Part shown: one piece after another, positions 27,210 through 35,334 of the stretch
Layout of the letters: each line of letters starts with the position of its first letter
Position numbering within the stretch: the stretch's first letter is position 1
From: Clostridium aciditolerans
Lineage (GTDB): Bacteria > Bacillota > Clostridia > Clostridiales > Clostridiaceae
Assembly (NCBI RefSeq): GCF_016316925.1
Contig: NZ_JAEEGB010000026.1
Coordinates: 124,001-188,000, forward strand
Direction of reading: 5' to 3'
DNA: 64,000 nt
Notes under the pieces: generated by a model
Database searches by the model: none
Told to the model about the DNA's origin: nothing
The model's input: only the letters and a program-made list of their open reading frames with translations
Position numbers and translations under genes: made by a program

Positions 27210-28079
27210 TTAAAGCAAAGCAATTGTTTTGATTATTCCATTTTTTAATTCAAATTCTTTATTTTTAATGCACATTTGCCCAACAAACTTTGATTGTCCC
27301 ATCACTTTTACACAAGCTTCAGAATACTTTATAGGCTCTCCAAGGTTAATATCTTTCCATGCAGCTTTATCTGTTCCCAGTAATGCAAAAGTGGTTTTAG
27401 GACAAAGTAGTACAATTGTTTCATTATTAATCATCTCTTCAATCTTTTTCAGTAATGGATAAGTGAACATTTCTACCGTTTGTTCAGCAAATTTAGGTCC
27501 TAAAATATTTAATCCTCCAGAGGAATCAGCGTAACTAATCATGTTGACTCCTACTTTTTGAGCCTCTTCTACAAAACGTAATATTTCATTTTGAAATTTA
27601 TCGAAAATGACTTTCATGGTATCTGGATCTTTTCTAAAGATCTTAAAAATATGACGTGGATCAATTAAAACGTTCATAATTGTAAAAGGACCTGAAATAT
27701 ATAGGAGTACATTTTCTCCTTTATCCCTTAAATACTTACAGGCTTTTAAAACTTCCGATATACGCCCTTTTGAGTAGTCGATTTCAGGTAAGTTCAATAT
27801 CTCTTGAGCAGTTGTACAAATATAATCCTTCGCTCTTGGGCCTATATTTTCATCTCCAAAATTAATGCTTCCTCCCATTGCTTCCCCTTCGACGGTGTGG
27901 CAAAATGGTAATCCGCAAAAATTTGCATTGTCATATTTTTTCAACTCTTCTGCTAGTATAGCCATACTGCGCCAGTTCTTGTAGGCTTCTGGAAACTGCA
28001 AGTCCAATTTTTGCGTAACTTCTTTACTAATCCCTACAGAATTATCATAGGTACACTGAAAGTCAATAATTTTACTCAT
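27210..28079 (-). CDS. UroD-like protein lacking the zinc-binding motif
   Basis: About 289 residues with clear similarity to the two other UroD-type proteins in this cluster (LDLQFPEAYKNWRSMAILAE, LYISGPFTIMNVLIDPRHIF, NMISYADSSGG). At the place where an HxCG motif is expected it reads TIVLLCPKTTFALL, and the C-terminal third is short and unlike the others, ending GIIKTIALL. It may therefore bind a methyl carrier or substrate without zinc catalysis. Start at 28079 is fixed by AGGAGGGG six bases upstream; an upstream ATG at 28139 would read into repeat DNA. It belongs to the same transcriptional direction as the methyltransferases. Confidence 0.78.
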   Translation of the reverse strand: MSKIIDFQCTYDNSVGISKEVTQKLDLQFPEAYKNWRSMAILAEELKKYDNANFCGLPFCHTVEGEAMGGSINFGDENIGPRAKDYICTTAQEILNLPEIDYSKGRISEVLKACKYLRDKGENVLLYISGPFTIMNVLIDPRHIFKIFRKDPDTMKVIFDKFQNEILRFVEEAQKVGVNMISYADSSGGLNILGPKFAEQTVEMFTYPLLKKIEEMINNETIVLLCPKTTFALLGTDKAAWKDINLGEPIKYSEACVKVMGQSKFVGQMCIKNKEFELKNGIIKTIALL

Positions 28080-28102
28080 GCTAATCCCCTCCTTCATTAT
28101 TA

Positions 28103-28316
28103 ATGAAACTCCTTCTCCATACGTCGAATGAGTACTCACTGAGTAAGCGATTCACTTCAAATCATAGATTTGAGTTCTCTGCTTAAGCGACCATCTCAAA
28201 ATCAGAGATTTTGGATGTCTGCTTATGAAACTCCTTCTCCATACTATCGAATGAGTAAGCTATCATTTTAAAAGCGTGGATTTTGAATATCTGCTTAAAA
28301 TTTTGGATGTCTGCCT
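28103..28316. repeat. Modular repeat block (40-bp and 32-bp units)
   Basis: Three 40-bp units lie at 28144-28183, 28184-28223 and 28256-28295, all beginning TAAGC and ending TCTGCT, with a truncated fourth at 28296-28316. A second module ATGAAACTCCTTCTCCATAC is present at 28103-28143 and 28225-28255. The order is S-U-U-S-U-partial U. Each U carries an inverted repeat, for example TCAAATC/GATTTGA and TCAAAATC/GATTTTGGA. The block fills the gap between the UroD-like and CobW genes and enters the CobW coding end. Confidence 0.85.
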
Positions 28317-29225
28317 AGTGAAACATTGCAATATTTTTTGTTTTTTCAAAGCGCTGCCAATAACAGCTACTTTTGTTTCTTTACATTCTTCTACATACTC
28401 CCAGTGGTAATGATGTGGAGTAAAATCAAAGTAAACAAATTGATTTGTATCAAGTTCTAAAATCCCTTTAGCTCTTAAAATAAAGCCACATTCCTTATCC
28501 TTTAAAGACTCTAGGGTTTTATCGAGCTCTTTTTCCGAAAAAATTCTCGGATTAGCAACAGACAAAGTGCTGAATACTTTACCTGCTGGCATTGATAAAT
28601 TTTTATCTTTCAAAGCAATTTCACAGCTTTCAATTGCATTTAGTATTTCAACTATTTTTTCGCCATCATAGGAATACCACTCATCCTTAAGGATAAATGC
28701 TTTTTCATTATTTGATTTTATTTTGAAAATTACTTTTTCAACTTCTTTTTCATCTACTTTGTCAAGATAGCTTAAAAAAATGATATGAGCATTCTGAATT
28801 TGATCTAAATAAAATTTACCAAAGTCCTCTATGTAATCGTTAAATGCGCTCACATCTACAATGGTTATTAGGTGATTTATTCTTATATCGAGCTGGGAAT
28901 TTTCAGAAACCCTCCCGCAAACCTTTACAATATCTGATAAACTTCCTACACCAGATGGTTCTATAAATATATGGTCGGGCCTATATTCTAGGGCTAGCTC
29001 TTCTATACTTTTCTTAAAATCCTGCACCAGACTACAACAAATACATCCAGCATAGATTTCTCTAATAGGAAGCTTGTCATTAATTAGGTCTCCATCAATT
29101 CCAATATCACCAAATTCATTCTCAATTAAGGCAATTTTACCTTCTATATTTGGGATAACTTTTTTTAAGAATGTAGTCTTCCCAGCTCCTAAAAAGCCAG
29201 AAATTATATTTACGTTAATGCTCAA
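28263..29225 (-). CDS. CobW/COG0523-family GTPase, putative metallochaperone
   Basis: The 320-residue protein has Walker A GFLGAGKTTF (residues 10-19), ENEFGDIGID, the metal-binding CxCC motif as C61-I-C63-C64, FIEPSGVG, a divergent guanine motif LSYLDKVD, and a C-terminal CobW domain ending in HHYHWEY. COG0523 GTPases deliver zinc, cobalt or other metals to client enzymes. Here it lies beside zinc-dependent, cobalamin-using methyltransferases, so loading zinc into them or aiding corrinoid handling is a fair inference. CAAAGGAGG precedes the ATG. The last 17 or so residues are encoded by the repeat block and are probably not original. Confidence 0.88.
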   Translation of the reverse strand: MSINVNIISGFLGAGKTTFLKKVIPNIEGKIALIENEFGDIGIDGDLINDKLPIREIYAGCICCSLVQDFKKSIEELALEYRPDHIFIEPSGVGSLSDIVKVCGRVSENSQLDIRINHLITIVDVSAFNDYIEDFGKFYLDQIQNAHIIFLSYLDKVDEKEVEKVIFKIKSNNEKAFILKDEWYSYDGEKIVEILNAIESCEIALKDKNLSMPAGKVFSTLSVANPRIFSEKELDKTLESLKDKECGFILRAKGILELDTNQFVYFDFTPHHYHWEYVEECKETKVAVIGSALKKQKILQCFTRQTSKILSRYSKSTLLK

Positions 29226-29303
29226 TGTAAACCTCCTTTGTAAATATTTTTTTATTTGAATGTTAAAGAACTAATAATTTCATATTAATATTTGTATATA
29301 AAA

Positions 29304-29335
29304 ACACATATAGTTCTTTTGTGCTCTATATGTGT
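29304..29335 (-). terminator. Hairpin in the leader of the CobW/methyltransferase operon
   Basis: ACACATATAG (29304-29313) and CTATATGTGT (29326-29335) form a perfect 10-bp stem followed on the minus strand by TTTTTATATAC, about 80 bases before the CobW start. It could be a second terminator for the upstream gene or an attenuator. The rest of the 29226-29556 spacer shows no cobalamin-riboswitch consensus. Confidence 0.55.
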
Positions 29336-29439
29336 ATTATTTTGTTGATAATCCTCAAACAATTGTAGCATTTTAAATAATAGCAGTCTAATTAATGTTT
29401 CTTATTATTGAATCTACGTCTATAAGTTATTTCTATAAT

Positions 29440-29464
29440 TAAAAAAAGAGCCTTTTCAGCTCTT
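29440..29464 (-). terminator. Terminator of the soluble chemoreceptor gene
   Basis: AAGAGC (29446-29451) pairs with GCTCTT (29459-29464); on the minus strand it is followed by TTTTTTT. A weaker stem GACTA/TAGTC lies at 29485-29498. Confidence 0.65.
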
Positions 29465-29556
29465 CAAAATAGAAAAAATTAAGAGACTATTGCTAGTCCC
29501 TATTTTGTCATTGTGATATATGTATATTTAAAACTCATAATAATGATACATACTCA

Positions 29557-30408
29557 TTATAAAAATCTCTTGCTAAATTCCTTTAAATTCTGCAAGTTAT
29601 CATTAATATTTTCAATAGTTGCACTTATTTCCTCAACAGATGCTGCTTGCACTTCGCTTACAGTTGCTGCTTCACCAATTGCTTTAGTAATGTTGTTTAC
29701 CGACAAATTCATATCTTCTATAATATCTCTTATGGTAGTGACAGAGTCTTTACTTTGTTTTGCAAGCTTCCTAATTTCACTTGATACAACATTAAATCCT
29801 CTTCCTTGTTCACCAGCCCTAGCGGATTCAATGGCCGCATTTAGTCCTAGTAAATTAATTTTATCAGCAATGCTTTTAATAATTTCCAGTGCTTCTGAAG
29901 TCTTTTTTGAAGTTTCCATTGTAGCTTGAGCTAACTGAATCGCACTTTGCCCAGACTTGGCAAGGTCTGAAGCCGTGTCTGCTAGTTCACCAACACCACC
30001 TGATACTTGCGTTATTGATTGAGATAATTCACTTATGCTACTTACCATCTGATTAGAATTCTCCATATCAATTCCATTACTAATTGCTCCGATAATCTGC
30101 CCCTTTGAATTTTTTATAGGTATTGCTATAACTTTAATAGCTTTGCCTAACACGCTTGCTGGTATATTTCCTTTTTGAATCTTGCCGCTATTTAGAGAAT
30201 CTTTTACTGTTGCAACTACATCAGTACCATATTTGACTTGTAAATCAAATCCTTCAGCAGGTTCATAATAAATATATTTTTCCTTATCTGATAGCCCAAA
30301 TGCTGTATCATCTCTTGAGAGGTTGTTTAAATATGGTAAAACAACAGAAAATGATCTTAAAATCTCCTCATCACTTAACTCTTCACTAAAATATTTATTA
30401 TAATCCAT
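29557..30408 (-). CDS. Soluble methyl-accepting chemotaxis-like protein
   Basis: The 283-residue protein has no membrane segment. Residues 1-120 form a PAS/Cache-like sensor (YIYYEPAEGFDLQVKYGTDV, KVIAIPIKNSKGQIIGAIS) and the rest is a short MCP signalling hairpin with the highly conserved tip INLLGLNAAIESARAGEQGRGF and VVSSEIRKLAKQS. Proteins of this layout are common in clostridia and may signal to CheA or another kinase from the cytoplasm. The start at 30408 follows GGAGG by eight bases; an ATG at 30423 overlaps that site. Its own terminator separates it from the methyltransferase cluster, so a shared role is possible but unproven. Confidence 0.88.
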   Translation of the reverse strand: MDYNKYFSEELSDEEILRSFSVVLPYLNNLSRDDTAFGLSDKEKYIYYEPAEGFDLQVKYGTDVVATVKDSLNSGKIQKGNIPASVLGKAIKVIAIPIKNSKGQIIGAISNGIDMENSNQMVSSISELSQSITQVSGGVGELADTASDLAKSGQSAIQLAQATMETSKKTSEALEIIKSIADKINLLGLNAAIESARAGEQGRGFNVVSSEIRKLAKQSKDSVTTIRDIIEDMNLSVNNITKAIGEAATVSEVQAASVEEISATIENINDNLQNLKEFSKRFL

Positions 30409-30640
30409 ACAAATAGCCTCCATCCAGTAATTGTTTTAAAACCTTGTATTTTCTACATATTATTCATTATATTGGTATACTATATATTGTTCAAGCATTT
30501 ATTATAGAATTTTCTTCTTAATTTATCTACATCTTTAATATTTGGTGCATAAATTCATTATCTGTCATATAAAGATTACATAATCAAGGGACTGCCCCAG
30601 TAAATCCCATTTCCTGTATTCCTTATTTGTATTTCCTGCG

Positions 30641-30673
30641 AAAAAACTGCTAACAAAATATATTTGCCAGCAG
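30641..30673 (-). terminator. Terminator of the mtnK-mtnA unit
   Basis: CTGCTAACAAA (30647-30657) pairs with TTTGCCAGCAG (30663-30673), followed on the minus strand by TTTTTT. It lies about 20 bases beyond the mtnA stop. Confidence 0.8.
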
Positions 30674-30693
30674 TCTTATATATAAATTATATT

Positions 30694-31746
30694 CTAGTAA
30701 AACTTCTCACTCTTCGTTTCGAAGTATCTTTTTAAATCATAACTTGAAAAGATTCCTTTATCCGTTACAATACCACTAATTAGATGAGGTGGTGTAATAT
30801 CAAATGAAGGATAAATTCCCTTAACTCCATCTAATGTGTTTTTCATACCACCATAGGATAGTACTTCCTTAGGATCTCTTTCCTCTATCACAATGTCAGA
30901 ACCTTTTTCTTTATCTGCATCTGGTATTCCTGTTACAAAATAAGGTATTCCGAAGTGCTTTGCTAAAATAGCAATTTGGAAGGTTCCAATTTTATTTGCA
31001 ATATGACCATCTTTAGCTATTGTATCTGCAGCAGAAGTAAATAGGTCTATATTCTTATTCTGCATGGTATATGCAATCATATTATCAGTTATAACTGTTG
31101 TGTCAAAACCCATTCCGCTGCAACAGCTGGCAGTCAATCTAGCTCCCTGCAAATAAGGCCTTGTCTCTGCACAGTAAATTTTTATTTGATTATCTCGTTT
31201 TCTTGCTGCCCTCAGCATCATTCCTATGATTGTCTCTCCAAAACACTGAGTCATGATGCTTCCATTCTTAGGGAACATATCAGCAAGATATTCTCCTACC
31301 GTCTCCATGGTAGAGTAACGTCTATTTAAAGAGTTTATGGTTGTATTAAAAATAGCCTCTGAGGCATCTTTGCCTTCTGATAAAGCTTTTTTAGCAGCCT
31401 CTAAACAGCCTTTTGTTACAATGCCCATGCGATTTGCCGTAGTAGGTCTAGCATGAGAAATATCATAAGCTGCCTTTTCAAGAAATTCTAGCTGTGCAGC
31501 CTCATTCTTTTCTCTTACCTCAAAGGCTGCAAGTGCCATACCCATACCTGCAGCGGTATAAGGACCTGCACTCTGAGTTACCATGTCCTTAATTGCCTTT
31601 GCTACTTCTTTATAGGTATTACAGACAACAAATTTAATTTCTCTTGGATAAATTCTTCTATCTAAAATCCTTACCGTACCATTTTCATACCAAGCTACAT
31701 TTTCATACTGCAGCATAAAAGCTAAGTCTTGATCCATTCTTTCCAT
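30694..31746 (-). CDS. mtnA: S-methyl-5-thioribose-1-phosphate isomerase family (MtnA/DrdI)
   Basis: The 350-residue enzyme would isomerise 5-methylthioribose-1-phosphate, or 5-deoxyribose-1-phosphate, to the ribulose form. It keeps the eIF2B-related fold: SAGPYTAAGMGMALAA, THE ARPTTANRMG segment, the catalytic cysteine in SIMTQCFGE near residue 168, CAETRPYLQGARLTA, and the aspartate in TSAADTIAKDG near residue 240 followed by GHIANKIGTFQIA. Several positions differ from classical MtnA, which suits a paralogue serving the 5-deoxyribose branch. It follows the mtnK-like gene and a 69-base spacer with a hairpin, and ends the operon. Confidence 0.88.
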   Translation of the reverse strand: MERMDQDLAFMLQYENVAWYENGTVRILDRRIYPREIKFVVCNTYKEVAKAIKDMVTQSAGPYTAAGMGMALAAFEVREKNEAAQLEFLEKAAYDISHARPTTANRMGIVTKGCLEAAKKALSEGKDASEAIFNTTINSLNRRYSTMETVGEYLADMFPKNGSIMTQCFGETIIGMMLRAARKRDNQIKIYCAETRPYLQGARLTASCCSGMGFDTTVITDNMIAYTMQNKNIDLFTSAADTIAKDGHIANKIGTFQIAILAKHFGIPYFVTGIPDADKEKGSDIVIEERDPKEVLSYGGMKNTLDGVKGIYPSFDITPPHLISGIVTDKGIFSSYDLKRYFETKSEKFY

Positions 31747-31770
31747 TTTACATCACCTTTTTTATCTTTC

Positions 31771-31792
31771 AAGGCAGCCATTAAGCTGCCTT
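31771..31792 (-). terminator. Intercistronic hairpin between mtnK and mtnA
   Basis: AAGGCAGC (31771-31778) and GCTGCCTT (31785-31792) make a perfect 8-bp stem with a 6-base loop. On the minus strand no T-run follows, so it is more likely an mRNA-stability or partial read-through structure than a full stop. Confidence 0.5.
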
Positions 31793-31815
31793 GAAGTTTT
31801 ATTATATTTATATTC

Positions 31816-33018
31816 TTAAGACAATATCAATTTAAAGTCCTCAGTAATATGGCTTCCTTTAGTAAATCTGTATCTGTTCATTATTAAACTAATACCAATT
31901 TTAATTAAAGCTCTTTCCATAGGAATTCTTTGCTCTAAATTTTTCACACTAGTTACCTCAAGAACTTTAGAGTCGCCTACAACTCGTCTAATTATTTCTG
32001 TGCCAGCATAGCCAAGAGAATCCGCTAATACTTCTTTTATGTAATGCTCTTTAAAATAAGAATTATATAAATTAAATTTAACTATAGCATCATACTTTTC
32101 TGAAAGCTTTTTCGCAAAAAGATCATAGGTGTCTCTTATTGCTTCTTCAATCCAGCTTAAAAATTCTGAATTGCTGCCTTCAGTATAGTATTTATTAGCC
32201 CATGAGAAGAATAAATTACCTATTACATTTCCCACATCATATCCCATTGGTCCATAAAAGGCAAACTCTGGGTCAATTACTTTAATTCCTTTTTCATTGG
32301 CAAAAATTGATCCTGAATGAAGGTCTCCATGAATAAGTGCTTGTGCATGGTTCATAAATCTATCTCTTAAAATACCAACTTCAGCCTTTAATCTTTCATT
32401 ATTATACAAGTTGTTTTCAACGAAGTTTTCGTTTTCCTTTATAATTATATTTCTATTTTTATAGTTGTAATAAGGTTCTGTGAATACTAAGTCTTCACTA
32501 ATATCACAAAGTTCCTTATTTGTAAATCTACTAACCCTGTCCTTTTTATCTGCTCTGTCAATTACTAAATCTGTAGTTGGAAGTAGAGTATCTGCTAAAA
32601 AAGTAGATATGTTATCAGCTAAATGGTGAAATGTTTTTCCACTCAAGAGCTCTGTTCTTAAATTCTTATATTCTGATATATCCTCCATACAAAGAGCACA
32701 CATAGTTTCGTCATAATGATAAATTTTAGGTACAAAAGCTTGAGCCAAAGTTCCTTCTATTTTTAAAATTTCAGCTTCAATTCTATTACGATTAATGTCT
32801 AAGGGTCTTCCAGAAGATCTTAAAAGCTTGTCAGCTTGTTTTATAATTAATGATTTACCAGTTTTAGGATTCCAAATCTTAAATACATAGTTGATATTTC
32901 CATCTCCGATTTCTACAGCTGCTACCTCTTCTTCAGCGGTGAAATACTTTGCTACCTCTTTAGAATAAATTTTTGCTTCCTCAGCATTCATTAAAAAGTG
33001 TTCAGAATATTTACTCAT
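31816..33018 (-). CDS. mtnK: 5-methylthioribose (or 5-deoxyribose) kinase, MtnK-like
   Basis: The 400-residue enzyme phosphorylates C1 of 5-methylthioribose. It has the aminoglycoside-phosphotransferase-like fold with the N-lobe VAAVEIGDGNINYVFKIW, the catalytic loop ALIHGDLHSGSI near residue 231 and the metal-binding VIDPEFAFYGPMGYDVGN. These are MtnK hallmarks. GTAGGAGGAATG is the ribosome site. The gene starts two bases after the NhaC-family transporter stops, so the two are translationally close. With the isomerase and aldolase nearby it fits the DHAP-shunt/5-deoxyribose salvage route. Confidence 0.92.
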   Translation of the reverse strand: MSKYSEHFLMNAEEAKIYSKEVAKYFTAEEEVAAVEIGDGNINYVFKIWNPKTGKSLIIKQADKLLRSSGRPLDINRNRIEAEILKIEGTLAQAFVPKIYHYDETMCALCMEDISEYKNLRTELLSGKTFHHLADNISTFLADTLLPTTDLVIDRADKKDRVSRFTNKELCDISEDLVFTEPYYNYKNRNIIIKENENFVENNLYNNERLKAEVGILRDRFMNHAQALIHGDLHSGSIFANEKGIKVIDPEFAFYGPMGYDVGNVIGNLFFSWANKYYTEGSNSEFLSWIEEAIRDTYDLFAKKLSEKYDAIVKFNLYNSYFKEHYIKEVLADSLGYAGTEIIRRVVGDSKVLEVTSVKNLEQRIPMERALIKIGISLIMNRYRFTKGSHITEDFKLILS

Positions 33019-33019
33019 A

Positions 33020-34381
33020 TTACATTCCTCCTACCTCTAAACTCTTACCTTCTCCTACCTGTGGACCTTTACCTCTTGGTTGAAATTTAGGCCATCCAAT
33101 TAATATGAAGAAAGTTCCGAATACAAGCATAAGTATACAATACCATACATAAGGCATAATAGACATTGGTGATACCTTTGCAAGTCCACCTGCAACTAAC
33201 AATTGACCTGCGTAAGGAAGCAGTCCGTTAAAGCCTGATGAGAATAGGTCAAGAATACTCGCTACCCTTTCTCTTGCAATTCCAAATTGATCAGATATAT
33301 CCCTTGCAATAGGCCCAGTTGCAATTATGGAAATTGTATTGTTTGTAGTAGCAATATCCATTAAGCTTACTAAGGCTGCTATACTTAGCTCTCCACCACG
33401 TGCTGTTTTAGTTTTTCTCGTTAACTTTTCAAGTAGCCAATCAATTCCACCTAAGTAATTCATTAAGGCTACCATTCCTCCTACAAGTATAGCAATAATA
33501 GACATATCCTCCATCCATGTCATACCTGTATGAATAACTGTAAAAGATCCTACTAAAGTAAAGTCTCCATGAATAACTCCTATAAGTACACCTGAAATAA
33601 CACCTAAAGTCATAACAAACATAACGTTCATGCCAATTAATGAAAGTACAATAACTAAAATATACGGGATAACGTTTACAATGTTATAATTGTGTGTAGC
33701 TGCTAAATTAAGATTTGGTGCATGCTGCATAGATAAAAGAATTAAATTAATCACAACAGCAGGTAACACCATAAGTATATTAGCTTTAAACTTAGCTTTC
33801 ATAGGTATATCCTGTGTACGGGTTGCAGCTATAGTTGTATCTGAAATAAATGAAAGATTATCCCCAAACATCGCTCCGCCTACAACTATACCACATACCA
33901 AAGGCAAACCAAATCCAGTTTTATGTGCAATATCAACAGCTATAGGAGTTAAGGCTGCTACAGTTCCCATTGATGTTCCCATAGCAAAACTTAATATGCA
34001 GCCTATTATAAATAATCCTGGCAAAATCATATTAGAAGGTAATATTGTGAGCCCAAAATTTGTTACAGATTCTACGGCGTGCATAGCATTTGCTACACCA
34101 TAAAAGGCTCCCGCTAGTATAAAGATAATTACCATTAAAATAAGTGTTTGCTCTCCACCGCCCTTGCAGTACATATTAACTCTTTCATCAAAGGTTGTTG
34201 GTTTCTTTTCTCCAGGTTTTTTTAAAGCTAATCCAATACCTGAGGCAAGTAAAATTGCTACCATAAGAGGCATATTGTCAAAGCTCTTGGTGAAAATTCC
34301 TGTGCTCATGTAAATAATTAAGAAAGCAATAAGTGGTACTAGTCCTAAAAAGTTACCTTTTCCCTTTAAATCATTATTCAT
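33020..34381 (-). CDS. NhaC-family transporter, possible nucleoside or sugar carrier
   Basis: The 453-residue protein has about eleven or twelve membrane segments and the Na_H_antiporter (NhaC) features: ILAGAFYGVANAMHAV, FAMGTSMGTVAALTPIA, VVGGAMFGDNLSFISDTTIA and SILDLFSSGFNGLLPYAGQL. Annotated as a sodium/proton antiporter by homology, but the location directly before mtnK suggests import of the pathway substrate or export of a product; sequence alone cannot decide. The start at 34381 has AAGGAGAG seven bases upstream; an ATG at 34420 has none. A 227-base spacer separates it from the aldolase gene upstream. Confidence 0.88.
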   Translation of the reverse strand: MNNDLKGKGNFLGLVPLIAFLIIYMSTGIFTKSFDNMPLMVAILLASGIGLALKKPGEKKPTTFDERVNMYCKGGGEQTLILMVIIFILAGAFYGVANAMHAVESVTNFGLTILPSNMILPGLFIIGCILSFAMGTSMGTVAALTPIAVDIAHKTGFGLPLVCGIVVGGAMFGDNLSFISDTTIAATRTQDIPMKAKFKANILMVLPAVVINLILLSMQHAPNLNLAATHNYNIVNVIPYILVIVLSLIGMNVMFVMTLGVISGVLIGVIHGDFTLVGSFTVIHTGMTWMEDMSIIAILVGGMVALMNYLGGIDWLLEKLTRKTKTARGGELSIAALVSLMDIATTNNTISIIATGPIARDISDQFGIARERVASILDLFSSGFNGLLPYAGQLLVAGGLAKVSPMSIMPYVWYCILMLVFGTFFILIGWPKFQPRGKGPQVGEGKSLEVGGM

Positions 34382-34608
34382 AATATAACTCTCCTTTTTA
34401 TATAAAATTATTGTATTCATTTAACAATTATTAAGGATTCATAAATAATACTGGGTTACTAAAGGTTCTGTTTTATTATTTTGCTGTATTCTTCCTGTAT
34501 TTACTTGTACTACTCTTTATTATTAATGAAATTAGTCTTATTCGTTATTGCCTTTTCCTTTGGAAAAAATGTTTATATTCTGGAGCTCCTTCTTATAAAT
34601 GTTAAGTA

Positions 34609-35199
34609 TTACTCAATAATTACTGGATTACCTGAGGTTTTGGCATAATAATATATCTTTGCAGCATCTTCTACATATACACTTGCAGTATAGGCTTCTT
34701 CCATATCTTTACCGCAGCTAATAGTTCCATGGTTTGCCAAAAGACATGAATTAGATTTTTCTAAGTAGGGAATTATAGCTTGGCCTAATTCAAGAGAACC
34801 TGCAGGTTTAAATGGCGCTACCTTAATTGCTCCTCCTAAGAAAGGCTTCATCTCAATTAAAATTAAAGGAATGTCTTGCCTGTTTACTGCAAAACCTGTA
34901 GCAAAAGGTGAATGTGTATGAACAATGGCATTAATATTAGGATATTTCTTATATACCTCTAAATGCATTCTCCATTCTGATGACGGCTTTTGTCCTGGTT
35001 TTTTAGGTATACCGTTTACATCGATTTCTACGATATCTTCCTCTGTCATTAAGCGATAAGGAAATCCGCTTGGTGTAATTAAAAAACTTTCATTATTTCC
35101 ATCAAATTTCCTCATGCTTATATTTCCGCTTGTTCCTGCTACCAATTTTTCCTCATATAAACCTTTGGCTGCATTTAATACAATTTCTGTTTCTCTCAT
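34609..35199 (-). CDS. Class II aldolase (fuculose-phosphate aldolase type; DrdA/Ald2-like)
   Basis: The 196-residue enzyme is a zinc-dependent class II aldolase. The catalytic glutamate E75 is in KPSSEWRMHL, zinc histidines are H94 and H96 in HTHSPFATGF and H157 in LLANHGTISCG. In 5-deoxyribose or methylthioribose salvage such an aldolase splits the ribulose-1-phosphate into dihydroxyacetone phosphate and acetaldehyde or (methylthio)acetaldehyde. The start at 35199 follows GGAGG by seven bases; the upstream ATG at 35253 lies within the promoter. It is the first gene of the unit that leads on to the NhaC, mtnK and mtnA genes. Confidence 0.9.
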   Translation of the reverse strand: MRETEIVLNAAKGLYEEKLVAGTSGNISMRKFDGNNESFLITPSGFPYRLMTEEDIVEIDVNGIPKKPGQKPSSEWRMHLEVYKKYPNINAIVHTHSPFATGFAVNRQDIPLILIEMKPFLGGAIKVAPFKPAGSLELGQAIIPYLEKSNSCLLANHGTISCGKDMEEAYTASVYVEDAAKIYYYAKTSGNPVIIE

Positions 35200-35235
35200 C
35201 GTCAATCCTCCTAATAGATATCTTACAATAATAAC

Positions 35236-35264
35236 AATATACAACACATTCATTCAAAAGTCAA
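35236..35264 (-). promoter_or_regulatory. Promoter of the aldolase-NhaC-mtnK-mtnA unit with operator half
   Basis: On the minus strand TTGACT (35259-35264) and TATATT (35236-35241) are 17 bases apart. The sequence ACAACACATTCATTCAAAAG (35241-35260) in the spacer is repeated in inverted form at 35289-35309, making a long interrupted operator between the divergent genes. Confidence 0.7.
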
Positions 35265-35305
35265 CACAACTTCGAGGTTTTTTGTTTGCTTTTTGAACGA
35301 ATATG

Positions 35306-35334
35306 TTGTTTTATTTTTTTTTATGTTGTATAAT
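35306..35334 (+). promoter_or_regulatory. Promoter of deoR-adh with repeated TGTTGT boxes
   Basis: TTGTTT (35306-35311) and TATAAT (35329-35334) are 17 bases apart. TGTTGT boxes occur at 35304-35309, 35324-35329 and 35334-35339, flanking and overlapping the core promoter, as expected for repressor sites. The following 290 bases of AT-rich leader show no clear fold. Confidence 0.6.

Noticed and set aside
28103-28316. Possible CRISPR array
   Set aside because: The units of about 40 bp are directly adjacent or mixed with a second repeat, there are no unique spacers of uniform length, and no cas genes are nearby.
29226-29556. Cobalamin riboswitch before the corrinoid operon
   Set aside because: I looked for the B12-box and the long multi-stem fold; only simple terminator-like hairpins are visible.
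33690-34103. Antisense frame of 137 codons inside the NhaC-family gene
   Set aside because: It is the mirror of a real gene, has no ribosome site, and its composition is that of reversed membrane helices.
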